NCBI RefSeq assembly: GCF_031760065.1
Contig: NZ_CP134500.1
Location: 3,286,001-3,350,000, forward strand
Direction of reading: 5' to 3'
From: Streptomyces durocortorensis
GTDB taxonomy: Bacteria; Actinomycetota; Actinomycetes; Streptomycetales; Streptomycetaceae
Length of the DNA stretch: 64,000 nucleotides
Shown here: positions 52,988 to 61,673 of the stretch, piece by piece
Layout of the letters: each line of letters opens with the position of its first letter
Position numbering within the stretch: the stretch's first letter is position 1
Notes under the pieces: generated by a model
Database searches by the model: none
Told to the model about the DNA's origin: nothing
Seen by the model: only the letters and a program-made list of their open reading frames with translations
Program-made: the position numbers and the translations under genes

Positions 52988-53343
52988 GAGTCCGGCCCCC
53001 TGCCCACGTAACGGATGACCTCGCAGTCGTCGAGGATCACCAGCCCCTCCCGGACCAGTTCGTCCAGTTGCGGCAGGAACGCCCGCACCCGCTCCTCGGT
53101 GTCCACCATGACAATCGCCACCGGCAGGTCCTCGCTCAGTGACAACAGCCGCGAGGTGTGGATCAGCGAGGAGGCTCCGAAGCCCTCGATCCCGCGGAAC
53201 ACCGAAGCACCGGCCAGGCCGGCCTGGTGCGCCCGGTGCACGATCTCCGTGTAGAGCGGTCTGTGCCGCCAGGTGTCGTTCTCGCCGACGAAGACCGTCA
53301 CCCGCAGAGCCCTGCCCGTCAGCCTCGTCACCGCTGCCTCCAT
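52984..53343 (-). CDS. DUF190 protein of the fluoride operon
   Basis: About 119 residues; ATG 53343, overlapping the upstream crcB by 16 bases. The sequence [20 protein letters not shown], then [20 protein letters not shown] and [20 protein letters not shown], is the DUF190 family, which has a PII-like ferredoxin fold. It is regularly found between fluC genes. Probable regulator or accessory of fluoride export; mechanism unknown. Confidence 0.88.
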   Translation of the reverse strand: MEAAVTRLTGRALRVTVFVGENDTWRHRPLYTEIVHRAHQAGLAGASVFRGIEGFGASSLIHTSRLLSLSEDLPVAIVMVDTEERVRAFLPQLDELVREGLVILDDCEVIRYVGRGPDS

Positions 53344-53813
53344 GCCAACACACGGCGCGTCGCCGTCGCCGCGAGCCATACCGCCGCCAACGCCGCGCAC
53401 AGAGTCGCGGCCAGATACGCCAAGCCGGTCCCGGGGTGTCCGCCGTCCACAAGCTGCTGGACATCCACGGCGTACGTCGAGAACGTCGTGAACCCACCCA
53501 GCACCCCAGTGCCGAAGAAGGGCCGCACCAGCCGGTGCGCCGCCCACACATCGGTGATGACCACCATGAACACGCCGATCACCGCACAGCCGACCACGTT
53601 GACCCACAGCGTCGTCCACGGAAACGCCCCCGCCGCGGTCGGCCACACGAGCGCGGCCCCGTAGCGAGCCGCCGCCCCGATGCCACCGCCCACCGCCACG
53701 ACCGCCACGACCGGCGCCTGCTCCCGCCAGGAAGTACGCCTTCGGACCGCGGTGCGCAGGCCCACGTCGGGGTCGACGGGCTCGTCCCTCGCCTCGGAAT
53801 GCGGGGTGGTCAT
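53328..53813 (-). CDS. crcB: Fluoride channel CrcB/FluC, first copy
   Basis: 161 residues from ATG 53813, with a charged N-terminal extension of about 38 residues before four membrane helices: [40 protein letters not shown], the pore block [20 protein letters not shown], and a last helix ending in RRVLAWRQR. First gene after the riboswitch. With the second crcB it probably forms the two-subunit fluoride exporter. Confidence 0.93.
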   Translation of the reverse strand: MTTPHSEARDEPVDPDVGLRTAVRRRTSWREQAPVVAVVAVGGGIGAAARYGAALVWPTAAGAFPWTTLWVNVVGCAVIGVFMVVITDVWAAHRLVRPFFGTGVLGGFTTFSTYAVDVQQLVDGGHPGTGLAYLAATLCAALAAVWLAATATRRVLAWRQR

Positions 53814-53867
53814 GGGTACACGTCTCCTACTCGCCAGCCCCACGCGCACGCGGGCACACACGATCGC

Positions 53868-53927
53868 AAGTAGGGACTGTCGGCGGCATCGACGCCGCGG
53901 TTCGGATACGGCGAGCCCCACCGCCGC
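53868..53927 (-). promoter_or_regulatory. Fluoride riboswitch (crcB motif)
   Basis: On the minus strand GGCGGTGGGGCTCGCC (53925-53910) matches the conserved first stem-loop of the motif (GGCGATGGAGTTCGCC in Bacillus). An AACCGC segment and a second hairpin (GCGGC...GCCGC) follow. Then CGACAGTCCCTAC (53882-53870) matches TGACTCCTAC, whose AGTCCC can pair with GGGGCT in the first loop to form the known pseudoknot. It ends about 55 bases before crcB. Confidence 0.87.
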
Positions 53928-54018
53928 GCTGCGATTCACTAATCACAGCCGATGACCAGGCTAACGCGGCACCTGCCACGAGGCGCGCCCCCAGTCGGCA
54001 AGTCTCCGGACAGCAGGG

Positions 54019-54066
54019 CTCTGCCGGCTCCGGACAGTCGGGCCCCACTGTCCGGAGCCGGCAGAG
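54019..54066. terminator. Perfect 20-bp hairpin
   Basis: CTCTGCCGGCTCCGGACAGT (54019-54038) pairs with 54047-54066 around an eight-base loop. No gene ends here now, so it may be the terminator of a lost gene; it also shields the fluoride operon promoter from the right. Confidence 0.7.
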
Positions 54067-54248
54067 ACCCACAGACGAGTGGCCACGAACCCTGTGAGGA
54101 GGACTGCGTCTTCATCCAGTTCACCGGGAACACGGTAGCCAGTACGGCCCGACGCGGTCTTCGTCCAGGCGGGCTACGGACCGGGGGCGAGAGAACGATG
54201 ACCAGCGCACTTTCCGGTCAGAGGTTGTTGCAGGGCTGACTACCGAGT

Positions 54249-54290
54249 GCCCGAGCCCGTGGCGAGATTTCGATTTCCGTCATCCGCCCA
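54249..54290 (+). repeat. Degenerate att copy 6
   Basis: Aligns along its length with the tRNA-Gly 3' half (CCCGAGCCCGTGGCGAGATT, then TCGATTTCCGTCATCCGCCCA) at roughly three matches in four, and is followed by a hairpin as in the other copies. Interpreted as an old attachment site. Confidence 0.65.
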
Positions 54291-54342
54291 CCCATGGCAA
54301 AGCCTCAGGTCTCTGACCTGAGGCTTTGCCATGGGTGGGCGG
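54284..54342. terminator. Perfect 28-bp hairpin overlapping att copy 6
   Basis: Arms 54284-54311 and 54315-54342 pair without mismatch around TCT. The left arm contains the last bases of the degenerate att. It terminates the minus-strand gene at 54349. Confidence 0.9.
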
Positions 54343-54348
54343 ATACTC

Positions 54349-54627
54349 CTAGGCCATGTAGTTGTAGATCGGCCAGAACTGCGGCGTCGGGGGCGGGCCC
54401 TGCACGCCTGCGGCCTGGAGGGCGGGGGCGAGGCGCTCTGCGATGAAACGCTTTGCGTCGTCCTCCGACTCCCAGACCTCGATGACGCGCCAGCCACCGT
54501 TCGGGCTCGGCCCGCCGGCGTGGAAGATGCCGCCCGCGGGCTTCTCCTGCATACCCAGCTGCTCCCGAACCTTGTCGTAGATCTCCTGCGATCCGTGTGG
54601 ATTGTCCACCATCATGGCAATCGTCAT
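54349..54627 (-). CDS. Small alpha-beta barrel protein (ABM-like)
   Basis: 92 residues; ATG with GAGGAGG seven bases upstream. The pattern of MTIAMMVDNPHGSQEIYDKV, then GGWRVIEVWESEDDAKRFIA and ERLAPAL, fits the dimeric alpha-beta barrel group that includes antibiotic-biosynthesis monooxygenases. No catalytic residue can be assigned. Followed by a very strong terminator; the alpha/beta hydrolase remnant lies upstream, so the two may once have formed an operon. Confidence 0.65.
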   Translation of the reverse strand: MTIAMMVDNPHGSQEIYDKVREQLGMQEKPAGGIFHAGGPSPNGGWRVIEVWESEDDAKRFIAERLAPALQAAGVQGPPPTPQFWPIYNYMA

Positions 54628-54666
54628 CGCTGCCTCCTCTTGGTCGGTCTTCCATTCCCCAAGGAG

Positions 54667-55080
54667 TCATACGGCGCGCGGCGGAAGGGGCTTGCCGATC
54701 TCCGTCCGCAGTGCTTCCAGGAAGGCTTCCGGCTGCTCGAAGGCGGGATCGCCCGCGGCGCTCGATCACGTACAGCGGCCATCCGTAACGGGCGCTCGCG
54801 GTTCGGCGACCCTCGGCCGCGGCTGGAGGTCGTGCCGCCCGCAGATCACGCTCGTGGGCGCGGTGATCCGTGCCGGGCCGACCTCGGGGATCGGAATCAT
54901 CGCCAACTCCGGCATGAGGCTCCGGAGAACGGGCTCCTGGTCGGGCGCGCGGGCTCGGTCGAGAGCGTACGCCTCCAGCAACTCCATACTATCTCCGAGC
55001 TCTTCGCGCAGCCTGTCCAGGAGCGAAGCGGTGCGCTTCCCTTTCGGCCTCGGGCCCGTAAGGGACTTGCTCCTCTCCAT
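54667..55080 (-). pseudogene. Alpha/beta hydrolase remnant, frameshifted
   Basis: The frame from 55080 reads ELAMIPIPEVGPARITAPTS and VICGRHDLQPRPRVAEPRAP, the catalytic-Asp region of an alpha/beta hydrolase (WGRHD in relatives). The family end (GDPAFEQPEAFLEALRTEIG with KPLPPRAV and a stop at 54667) continues in a different frame after RYGWPLYVIE. The nucleophile-containing first half is missing. Confidence 0.75.
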
Positions 55081-55595
55081 ACGGGACAGTCGACACGGAG
55101 GTCGGTGGGTTCCCAGGTACGGCGCGAAACACCTTGTCGCACGTTCGCTCGATCGCCGACTACGTCGTCACCGATGCCTACAGCTGACGATGTGAGTACA
55201 CGCGGCAGGAGGGTGGCAGATCCGCGGCCCGTGCCGGTCCAGTCCCTCTGGTGCCTGCCGAAAGCGAACGGCAAAGGCAGGGCGGCGAGCTCCTGTCCCC
55301 TGCCTGGCTCCCTCTCCGTACATCGTCGGCCTGCCGGTTGTTCTCAGCGGCGCCGCTGGCACCCTGTACCTGGTCCCGGGACGGCTGGTCGCCGCTCTCC
55401 CCCATGACTGCGACCCCGCCTCGCCCCGGCCACGAAAGGGATGCCGGCCGGCCGGCCCCGTCGCAAGTACGGTCCCGTCCCGGCCGATACGGATCAGGCG
55501 GGTATCTGTCATGCAAAGGCCGGAGTACACGACGGCGGAACGAATCAACCCGATACGAACGAAAGTATCCGGCCTCTACAACCTTTTGCGGCGGT
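55081..55595. other. Region without a recognisable gene
   Basis: About 500 bases with only short, unsupported frames, probably the lost 5' part of the hydrolase and the upstream region of the surface protein. The sequence becomes AT-richer after 55540 (AACGAAAGTATCC), as expected for a promoter area. Confidence 0.4.
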
Positions 55596-55624
55596 GAATA
55601 GTCTTTGCGACGCAAAGACTATTC
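55596..55624. promoter_or_regulatory. Perfect 29-bp palindrome upstream of the surface protein gene
   Basis: GAATAGTCTTTGCG (55596-55609), one base, then CGCAAAGACTATTC (55611-55624), 18 bases before the GTG of the ALF-repeat protein. AT-rich for this genome. A repressor operator or a leader hairpin over the ribosome site are both possible. Confidence 0.65.
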
Positions 55625-55642
55625 CTTCAGGGGGTATTTTCC

Positions 55643-56824
55643 GTGAAGTTGTCCCGGATCGCCGCAGCTGTGACCACCGCTGCCCTGGCTCCGGCCGTCC
55701 TCCTCGCGTCGCCGGCGTTCGCCGACTCGAACCAGGCTGCCGCGTCCACCACCAACCCGCCGGCTCCGACCGCCCCCGACCGCGAGGCCGCGGACGCGTC
55801 CGGCAAGGACCAGGCGGAGCAGGACCGCAAGACCATCCTCGCGATCATCGCCGACCCGATGGCCAGCGAGTACATGAAGGAAGCCGGCCACAAGGCCATC
55901 GCCGACGGCCCCGCGGCCATGCGCACGTTCATCGAGACCGACCAGCACAGCATCCGTCTCGACGACTACCGGATCGCCATCATGAGGCTCCTGCACTCCG
56001 CGGGCCCCCACCTGGAGGAAGGAATCAAGGCCTTCCTGAAGACCGACGGGCGGACCTTGGCAGACCTCCGCCACTTCTACGAGGTCACCCAGCACGAGCT
56101 TCGCGACACCGACAACAGGATCGAGATCGCCCGCCTGGTCAACGACGCCGGTCCCGCGCTGAAGGAAGCCGCCAAGAAGGCCCTTCTGGGCACTCCGGCG
56201 GACCGCATCGCCTTCCTGGAGAAGGGCCGCCACCTCGCGCAGGCCGAGGACGACCGGGTCGAGCTCGCCCGGATCGACGAGGGCTGGGACGGCCCCATCC
56301 TCAGCGAAGCGATCAGCAAGCTCCTGAACGGCTCCCCGACCCCGGCCGAGCTGCGCCACTTCCTGGAGGTGACCCAGCACGAGCTGCGGGACCAGGACAA
56401 CCGCGTAGAGATCGCCCAGATCATCGACGGGGGCGGCCCCGAGCTCGTCAAGGCCGGCCGCGCCGCGCTGGCGGGCACCCCCGCCGACCGTGCCGCGTTC
56501 CTGCTCACCGGTCAGCACGAGGCCCGGAAGAAGGACGAAAAGGCCCAGCAGGAGAAGGACGAGAACGACGACAAGAAGGACGACAAGAACGACGGTCAGA
56601 AGGACCAGGACGGCTCCGGCGCCGACACCGGGAACGACGACAAGAAAGACACGGGAAGCACCGGCAACACAGCCGTGACCCCGCAGAGCGGCAGCGGCGC
56701 TCAGCTGGCCTCCACCGGCGCGGGCGACACCCCCCTGATCGCAGGAGGCGCGGGCACCGCGCTCGTTGCCGGCGCGGGCTTGCTGCTCGCCGCCCGGATA
56801 CGCCGCCAGGCCTCCGGCAACTGA
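55643..56824 (+). CDS. ALF-repeat surface protein with LAxTG sortase signal
   Basis: 393 residues, GTG after AGGGGG. A signal peptide (residues 1-28, ending AFA) is followed by short helical repeats with alternating types: GTPADRIAFLEKGRHLAQAE, TPAELRHFLEVTQHELRDQD, and their relatives, from about residue 55 to 290. These are ALF repeats. A Lys/Asp/Glu/Gln-rich stalk follows. The end is a wall-anchor signal: LASTG, hydrophobic GGAGTALVAGAGLLLA, then RIRRQ, suited to a class E sortase. Likely displayed on hyphae; binding partner unknown. Confidence 0.9.
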   Translation: MKLSRIAAAVTTAALAPAVLLASPAFADSNQAAASTTNPPAPTAPDREAADASGKDQAEQDRKTILAIIADPMASEYMKEAGHKAIADGPAAMRTFIETDQHSIRLDDYRIAIMRLLHSAGPHLEEGIKAFLKTDGRTLADLRHFYEVTQHELRDTDNRIEIARLVNDAGPALKEAAKKALLGTPADRIAFLEKGRHLAQAEDDRVELARIDEGWDGPILSEAISKLLNGSPTPAELRHFLEVTQHELRDQDNRVEIAQIIDGGGPELVKAGRAALAGTPADRAAFLLTGQHEARKKDEKAQQEKDENDDKKDDKNDGQKDQDGSGADTGNDDKKDTGSTGNTAVTPQSGSGAQLASTGAGDTPLIAGGAGTALVAGAGLLLAARIRRQASGN

Positions 56825-56840
56825 CCGCCCACACCTCCAT

Positions 56841-56887
56841 ACGCAGCAGGGCCGACCGTGTGACGGACACGGTCGGCCCTGCTGCGT
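56841..56887 (+). terminator. Perfect 21-bp hairpin terminator
   Basis: Arms 56841-56861 and 56867-56887 (ACGCAGCAGGGCCGACCGTG on the left) around GACGG, directly after the surface protein stop. Confidence 0.92.
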
Positions 56888-56891
56888 CTCC

Positions 56892-57370
56892 CTAGGACGC
56901 CGGACCACGAACAGCTACCGCGTCCGCGTCTCGGTGAGGCACATGGTCGTCCCGGCCCGGGAGGCTGAAGACCGTGTAGACGTCGGCGGGCCGAGTGAGG
57001 ATGCTGGACGACTGGCCGAAGGTGAGGATGTCGTAGACGTGATGCTCACAGCCTGCGGTGTCCAGGGCGGTGATCAGTTCCTCGCGGAGCACAGTGGCCT
57101 CGGACGACCCTGATTCGGGCAGGACGAGAACGGGCAGGTTTGCTGTCGAACGGGCCAGCGATGGAACCGGATTCCGCTGACCGACCGCTTGGTGACATCC
57201 AGCTTGAGCCAGCCCCAGGAGTACGGGTAGCCGTCGATGTCGGGCCCCTTCATGACGTGGGCGGGGTGCGGCCGCCCCGGACCGAGGAGGTCCTCGGCCT
57301 CGGCCAGAGGCATTCCGCGGTGAAGCGGACCGATTCGGCCGGTTCGAGCGAAGTCGACAAGCATGTTCAC
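56892..57370 (-). pseudogene. Frameshifted hypothetical gene
   Basis: One frame starts at GTG 57370 (MLVDFARTGRIGPLHRGMPL, then AEAEDLLGPGRPHP) and runs to about 57130. A second frame carries LREELITALDTAGCEHHVYD and FSLLPGRDD-like FSLPGRDDHVP to 56892. Together they look like one protein of about 155 residues, of a kind frequent in Streptomyces (SMI1-like or immunity-like), broken by a frameshift near 57100-57130. Confidence 0.6.
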
Positions 57371-57508
57371 CAAGGTCACGGCAGTGACTGTGTCACTCTC
57401 CCGGACCTGTGCGCACTCCGGTACCAGCGCCGTGCGGAGCCCGTCCCGCCCCGCCGGACGCCGACGAGCGGCAGAAGCCGGGCCGTCATCGGCGCGTCCA
57501 GTTCGCGT

Positions 57509-57790
57509 GGATTCCCTTGGAGTGCAGAAGCCGAAGCGTGTGCAGACCATGCGGTGCTGGCACTGTTCGAAGAAGGCGTAGCCGCCGTAGTCGTGTCCGA
57601 GGTCCTGGTGCTGCCAGGGCTCACCGGCTGCAGCGACGCCGGAGACCACCGCGTCGCGGTCGACCACGACCTCGATGGTGCGCATGTTGCGCTCGAAGTC
57701 ACCGGCTTCGGCGTAGGCATTGGACAGGGTGCTGGACGTGATCTTCGCGTAGTGCTGGGTGGATCGCGGGGAGCGGTGTCCGAGCCGGGC
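57509..57790 (-). pseudogene. Second tyrosine integrase remnant (C-terminal end)
   Basis: Reading LGHRSPRSTQHYAKITSSTL, then NAYAEAGDFERNMRTIEVVV and FFEQCQHRMVCTRFGFCTP. This is the last part of a tyrosine recombinase with its box III GH and catalytic Tyr and the Cys-rich tail found in one actinobacterial integrase group. Everything before box III is missing. It is a different family from the integrase at 29612. Confidence 0.7.
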
Positions 57791-57862
57791 CTACCGCTCG
57801 GACAGGGTCCGGCTCTTCGGCGTTCTCGAACTGGCTGGCGATGGTGGACCGGGCGCGGTGAT

Positions 57863-58054
57863 CACACGTGCGGCGCGGACGTCGACTGTTCGCGCCCGGC
57901 GAGCAGCATCGCCTGGAGCAGGACGCGGCCGACAGGCGCCTCACGGGAAGGCCAGGCGGCCTCGATGGTCAGGCGGGAGCGCGCGCCCTGGGCCAGCCAG
58001 CGGTGAATCCTCTGCTCATTGCAAGTCACCACCTGCCAGGCGGCCCACTGGGCG
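57863..58054 (-). repeat. Truncated duplicate of the displaced toxin module
   Basis: About 192 bases nearly identical to 59065-59257, encoding VVTCNEQRIHRWLAQGARSR and LTIEAAWPSREAPVGRVLLQ on the minus strand. The copy loses homology at both ends and its frame ends REQSTSAPHV, so it is not functional. Confidence 0.85.
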
Positions 58055-58293
58055 CCTCCTGCCTCCGAGGGCTTGCCGTCGTCGCCCACCGCCACCGTGG
58101 AGCCGACGGTGGCAGTACCAGTAATCCCACTCCGGGGTGGCCAGCTCGGCCTGGGAGCGATTCCTCCAGGGCCGCCCCGGGAGGTCCGGCGCTCGTCGAT
58201 GAACGCCACGAGCGTGTATCAAGGGATAGGAGGAGGGGCCTGCCACGACTCAACCCCTTCACGGAACCGCGTCTCCACCGAACCCGGAACGGT

Positions 58294-58983
58294 TCAGCCT
58301 GCGGCCGGTCCGGGGCCGTAGTCCGCCTTGAATCCGCCCAGACCGTCCGCGAGGTGGGCCAGCCAGCCGCTCGGGGAGTACGGCCGGGGCGGGTCGACCT
58401 CCATGCCCAGCTCCGCCACCGCGAGGGCATAGTCGGATTCTTCGAGGGAGAGGGCGAGCAGTTCGTGCAGCTCCCCCATGAGGCGCGCGACCAGCTGCGC
58501 GTCCGTGGTGGCGGTGTAGTCGTCCACGGCCGCGTCGTGGTCCGGGAACTCGTCCGGCATGTCCTGCGAGAACCAGCCCCCGAGGAGCTGGCCGAGCTCG
58601 GGGAAGCGGGCGCGCCACTCCCAGTGGGTACGAGGGGTGGACGTGGGCGGGACCTCGCCCTGCTCAATGGACCGCTTCAGGTGGTCCGCGATCACGAACA
58701 GCCAGTCCTGGATCGCCGATTCGGGCAGGCCGACATCCGGCACGGGGTAGAACTCACCAAGGCTCAGACGCAGCCGGCCCGGTGGGTTACGCGCGTACTC
58801 GCGGATCTGCTGTTCGGCCGTCGCCAGGGCCCAGGGACGGGTGTGCCAGGTGTGGCGGAGGTAGGCCTGGAGGGCCTCGCTCGGCCCGCTCGGCTCGTCG
58901 TCAGCAGGCATACCGATGTACGCGCTGATCACCTGGTCCAACTCGCCGTAGCGGCGATCGAACTCAAGCGGCTTCATGGACAC
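58294..58983 (-). CDS. CdiI-type immunity protein
   Basis: 229 residues; GTG 58983 (or ATG 58977). The block RARFPELGQLLGGWFSQDMP and DEFPDHDAAVDDYTATT matches the contact-dependent inhibition immunity family whose members protect against RNase A-like toxins. It lies 12 bases after the displaced toxin module on the same strand, which is the expected toxin-immunity order. It is likely still expressed and may protect against toxins of neighbours even if the toxin piece beside it is dead. Confidence 0.75.
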   Translation of the reverse strand: MSMKPLEFDRRYGELDQVISAYIGMPADDEPSGPSEALQAYLRHTWHTRPWALATAEQQIREYARNPPGRLRLSLGEFYPVPDVGLPESAIQDWLFVIADHLKRSIEQGEVPPTSTPRTHWEWRARFPELGQLLGGWFSQDMPDEFPDHDAAVDDYTATTDAQLVARLMGELHELLALSLEESDYALAVAELGMEVDPPRPYSPSGWLAHLADGLGGFKADYGPGPAAG

Positions 58984-58995
58984 GGCACTTGACCT

Positions 58996-59295
58996 CTACA
59001 GATAGATCGGAACGGTGGTCAGAACGACGAAGCCGTGCGGGCTGTCCGGATCACGCTTGAGCACCACACGTGCGGCGCGTACGTCGACGGGATCACGCCC
59101 GGCGAGCAGCATCGCCTGGAGCAGGACGCGGCCGACAGGCGCCTCACGGGAAGGCCAGGCGGCCTCGATGGTCAGGCGGGAGCGCGTGCCCTGGGCCAGC
59201 CAGCGGTGAATCCTCTGCTCGTTGCAGGTCACCACCTGCTGGGTGGCCCACTGGGCGGTTTCTCGGTCCGGATATGTAGCCGAACGGGTCAACAA
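58996..59295 (-). CDS. Displaced RNase A-like toxin C-terminal module
   Basis: 99 residues from a TTG. The sequence ATYPDRETAQWATQQVVTCN, then LTIEAAWPSREAPVGRVLLQ and VVLKRDPDSPHGFVVLTTVP, is the last two thirds of a bacterial RNase A-like CdiA toxin domain. It lacks the early HVGKTDEQLLQRM block present in the intact toxin at 59925-61673, and has no export domain. This is the classic orphan module pattern, kept as a donor for recombination. On its own it is probably inactive. Confidence 0.75.
   Translation of the reverse strand: MLTRSATYPDRETAQWATQQVVTCNEQRIHRWLAQGTRSRLTIEAAWPSREAPVGRVLLQAMLLAGRDPVDVRAARVVLKRDPDSPHGFVVLTTVPIYL
59065..59257 (-). repeat. Parent copy of the 192-bp toxin-module duplication
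   Basis: Matches 57863-58054 with few differences; lies inside the displaced toxin module. Confidence 0.85.
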
Positions 59296-59308
59296 CGGCT
59301 GTTACCTC

Positions 59309-59890
59309 TCAACGTGGATCGAAGGACCAGATCAGCCCGACCTCCTCGACGGACACCCACAGGAGTCCCAGGTCCCAGGGGTACCGACTGAGCGGTGAGC
59401 AGCTCGAAATCCGCTGATAGAAGTCGAAGGCTGCGCCGCCTCCCCAGGTGTTCGTGAAGAACTGGGTCCGGTCGGGGCAGCGCGAGAGAATCACCCGAGC
59501 GTGCTCCTCCATTTCAGCCAGTCGCTCGGGGAGGCGGGGGTCCCGGGAGACATCGAGATCGAGGGTGGCCAGCAGCACGAGCAGCCGCACCACTGAGGAA
59601 CGCGGGACTTCCCTGAGCCGACTCTGCCATTCCGTCGAGCCCTCCTCGTCCGCGGGCGGGGTCACGAAGGGGTAAGCCGGGTCGTCCTCCCGCTCCTCCT
59701 CCCCTTCGTCGGGATCGATGGTCCGCCACGACCGGGGCTCCACCGACTCTCCCCGCATGACCGAGGCAACGTCGTGCAGCCAGTCATCGCCCGTACGGGG
59801 CCCGACCGAGACGAAGGTGTACCGACGGTCGTACATCTCCACGGCAGACCGCCAGGAATCGGCGTCCAGGGGCATCGAAGGACAACTCAT
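59309..59890 (-). CDS. Putative immunity protein for the RNase A-like toxin
   Basis: 193 residues from ATG 59890, 34 bases after the toxin stop. Acidic, no signal or membrane segment: SWRSAVEMYDRRYTFVSVGP near the start, a DPDEGEEEREDDP acidic tract, then VLLATLDLDVSRDPRLPERL and TNTWGGGAAFDFYQRISSCS. I do not recognise the family, but position, size and acidity fit an immunity protein for the basic nuclease upstream. It differs in sequence from the CdiI-type protein at 58294. Confidence 0.65.
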   Translation of the reverse strand: MSCPSMPLDADSWRSAVEMYDRRYTFVSVGPRTGDDWLHDVASVMRGESVEPRSWRTIDPDEGEEEREDDPAYPFVTPPADEEGSTEWQSRLREVPRSSVVRLLVLLATLDLDVSRDPRLPERLAEMEEHARVILSRCPDRTQFFTNTWGGGAAFDFYQRISSCSPLSRYPWDLGLLWVSVEEVGLIWSFDPR

Positions 59891-59924
59891 ACCGACACAG
59901 CTCCACAATCCATCCAGAGGTCGC

Positions 59925-61673
59925 TCATACAGGCATCGAGGTGAACACCATGTAGGGCGGCGAGAGGCTCGGGTCACGCATGAGCCGCATGGAAACGCCC
60001 TTGGTGTCGTGCACCTCCGAAATCTTGGTGCCGTCATAGGTGACGCCCTTACCGGTCACGGCGTCACCGGTGAGAGGACCTTGCAGCGGGACGGAGCCGG
60101 TCTCGATGGTGATGAACTTGTCCGGCGGGTCCCCTGCCAGCCACCGATCGATCTCGTTGCTGTTGTCGCGTAGGCAATACTGCGTGAACCGTTGTGCTGA
60201 CTCAACGTCGGCGTAGGTCGAGGCGGCCGGAATCTTCGGCTCACCGCTCGCTCTGCTTTCGTCTCTCATCCGTTGCAGCAACTGCTCGTCGGTCTTCCCC
60301 ACATGCTTGTCAAGGGTATGGGCATTCCCCATGCCTTCCGCTGCCGCGAGGTCCACCGAGTACTTGTAGGGGAACTGGCTCTCCGGCAGCTGCCAGCTGT
60401 GCTCCTTCTTGAACTCGTTCAGCGAGCGCGCACCGAACCCCTGTGCCCGAGCCCGTTCCGCCTGGAACGTGGGAACGCTCAGGAGCGCCTCGTCGAGCTC
60501 GAACTCAAGCATGGCCAGCTTGCCCGCGGCATCACTGAACGCGTCGTGATAGGCCTCGACCGCCGCGTCCATGGAAGCCTTGTCCATATGGGACCGGAAG
60601 GTCAGAACTACTTCCGCGAACACGAGACCGGCCGCGAGCCTGGTGAGTTTGGAGAGATCGAGATCCACGGTGAGGCTCCTCACCGTCTTGTCCGTGGCCT
60701 CCTTCGCCAGGCGCGTAGTGGTCTCCGTGGTCTTCTGACCCATGTCGGCCAGGTCATCGAAGAGCTTCTGGATCACGTTCGCGCTCTTGCCGAGGACCTC
60801 GATGACGGGGCGCCTGGTGGCGGGGTCCACCTTCCCATGGGTCTTCCAGTTCCGGGTGCCCTTCTTGGCCGTCACCTCGGCCCGCTGGTCGCGGGCCTTC
60901 CCCCAGGCCGTGGTCCCCCAGATCGTCTGGCAGAAGGCCCTCATCGCGGACTGCCATTCGCCGTCGCCCGTGGGATCGGTGATGTAGGAGATCGCGTCCG
61001 TGAAGTCGTCAGCCGCCTTCTCCGCGTTCTTCGAGGCTTCCCGCCAGGCCTTGGCGATGTCGCGGAACTCTTCTTCCTTGACACCCGGCGTCTTCTCGTG
61101 GATGCGGCCGAGTCTCAGCCCCTCGTCTACCACGGGCTTCATGATGTACATGAGGAAGTCCGGGACCTCTCCGAGGATTCCGGAGATCGCCCATGAGTCG
61201 TGGTACTCACCCTCCCCGCGCCATGTGAGGTCGTTCGGCGGACCGTACTTGGGCGCGGTGGCGATGACCGCCGGCGGCTGCTTCTCGTCCGGCGGATCCC
61301 CTTTACCCTTCCGCGCCGCCCAGTCGGCCAACGCGTAGTTGTTCGCCGTCTGCGTGAAGCCCACGGCCACACCACCCACCGACACCACGCTCTTCGCCCA
61401 CAGCTCCAGGAACTTCCCGGCGACGATGCCGTACCGGTCGGCGAAGGAGTCCGCTCCCCAGCCCGTCCCCGCGGACTGACTGTATTTGTCCAGCGTGTCC
61501 ATCAGTTGCTTCGCCTTCTTGTCATAGGCGAACTGAGCGTCGCGAACAACGAGCGAAGTGAAGTAGAGGTGCTGAGGCTGCACATCGAAGCGGCCCACGC
61601 CCCGGTTGGGCGGAGCGGTCCTGGCCTGGTCCTGCTCCCGCTGCCGCTGCTTGTCAGAGGGCAGGTCTGCCAT
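59925..61673 (-). CDS. Type VII-exported toxin with RNase A-like C-terminus
   Basis: 582 residues from ATG 61673, which shares one base with the WXG100 stop. Residues 1-430 are mostly helical with a WXG/LXG-like export region (LYFTSLVVRDAQFAYDKKAK, YSQSAGTGWGADSFADRYG). The last 130 are the toxin: TLDKHVGKTDEQLLQRMRDE, TYADVESAQRFTQYCLRDNS, EVHDTKGVSMRLMRDPSLSP and PYMVFTSMPV, matching the RNase A-like CdiA C-terminal family. It should cut RNA in a competing cell. Two WXG100 proteins upstream and an immunity gene downstream complete the cassette. Confidence 0.85.
   Translation of the reverse strand: MADLPSDKQRQREQDQARTAPPNRGVGRFDVQPQHLYFTSLVVRDAQFAYDKKAKQLMDTLDKYSQSAGTGWGADSFADRYGIVAGKFLELWAKSVVSVGGVAVGFTQTANNYALADWAARKGKGDPPDEKQPPAVIATAPKYGPPNDLTWRGEGEYHDSWAISGILGEVPDFLMYIMKPVVDEGLRLGRIHEKTPGVKEEEFRDIAKAWREASKNAEKAADDFTDAISYITDPTGDGEWQSAMRAFCQTIWGTTAWGKARDQRAEVTAKKGTRNWKTHGKVDPATRRPVIEVLGKSANVIQKLFDDLADMGQKTTETTTRLAKEATDKTVRSLTVDLDLSKLTRLAAGLVFAEVVLTFRSHMDKASMDAAVEAYHDAFSDAAGKLAMLEFELDEALLSVPTFQAERARAQGFGARSLNEFKKEHSWQLPESQFPYKYSVDLAAAEGMGNAHTLDKHVGKTDEQLLQRMRDESRASGEPKIPAASTYADVESAQRFTQYCLRDNSNEIDRWLAGDPPDKFITIETGSVPLQGPLTGDAVTGKGVTYDGTKISEVHDTKGVSMRLMRDPSLSPPYMVFTSMPV

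Noticed and set aside
60273..61196. 307-codon frame opposite the RNase A-like toxin
   Set aside because: Antisense shadow.
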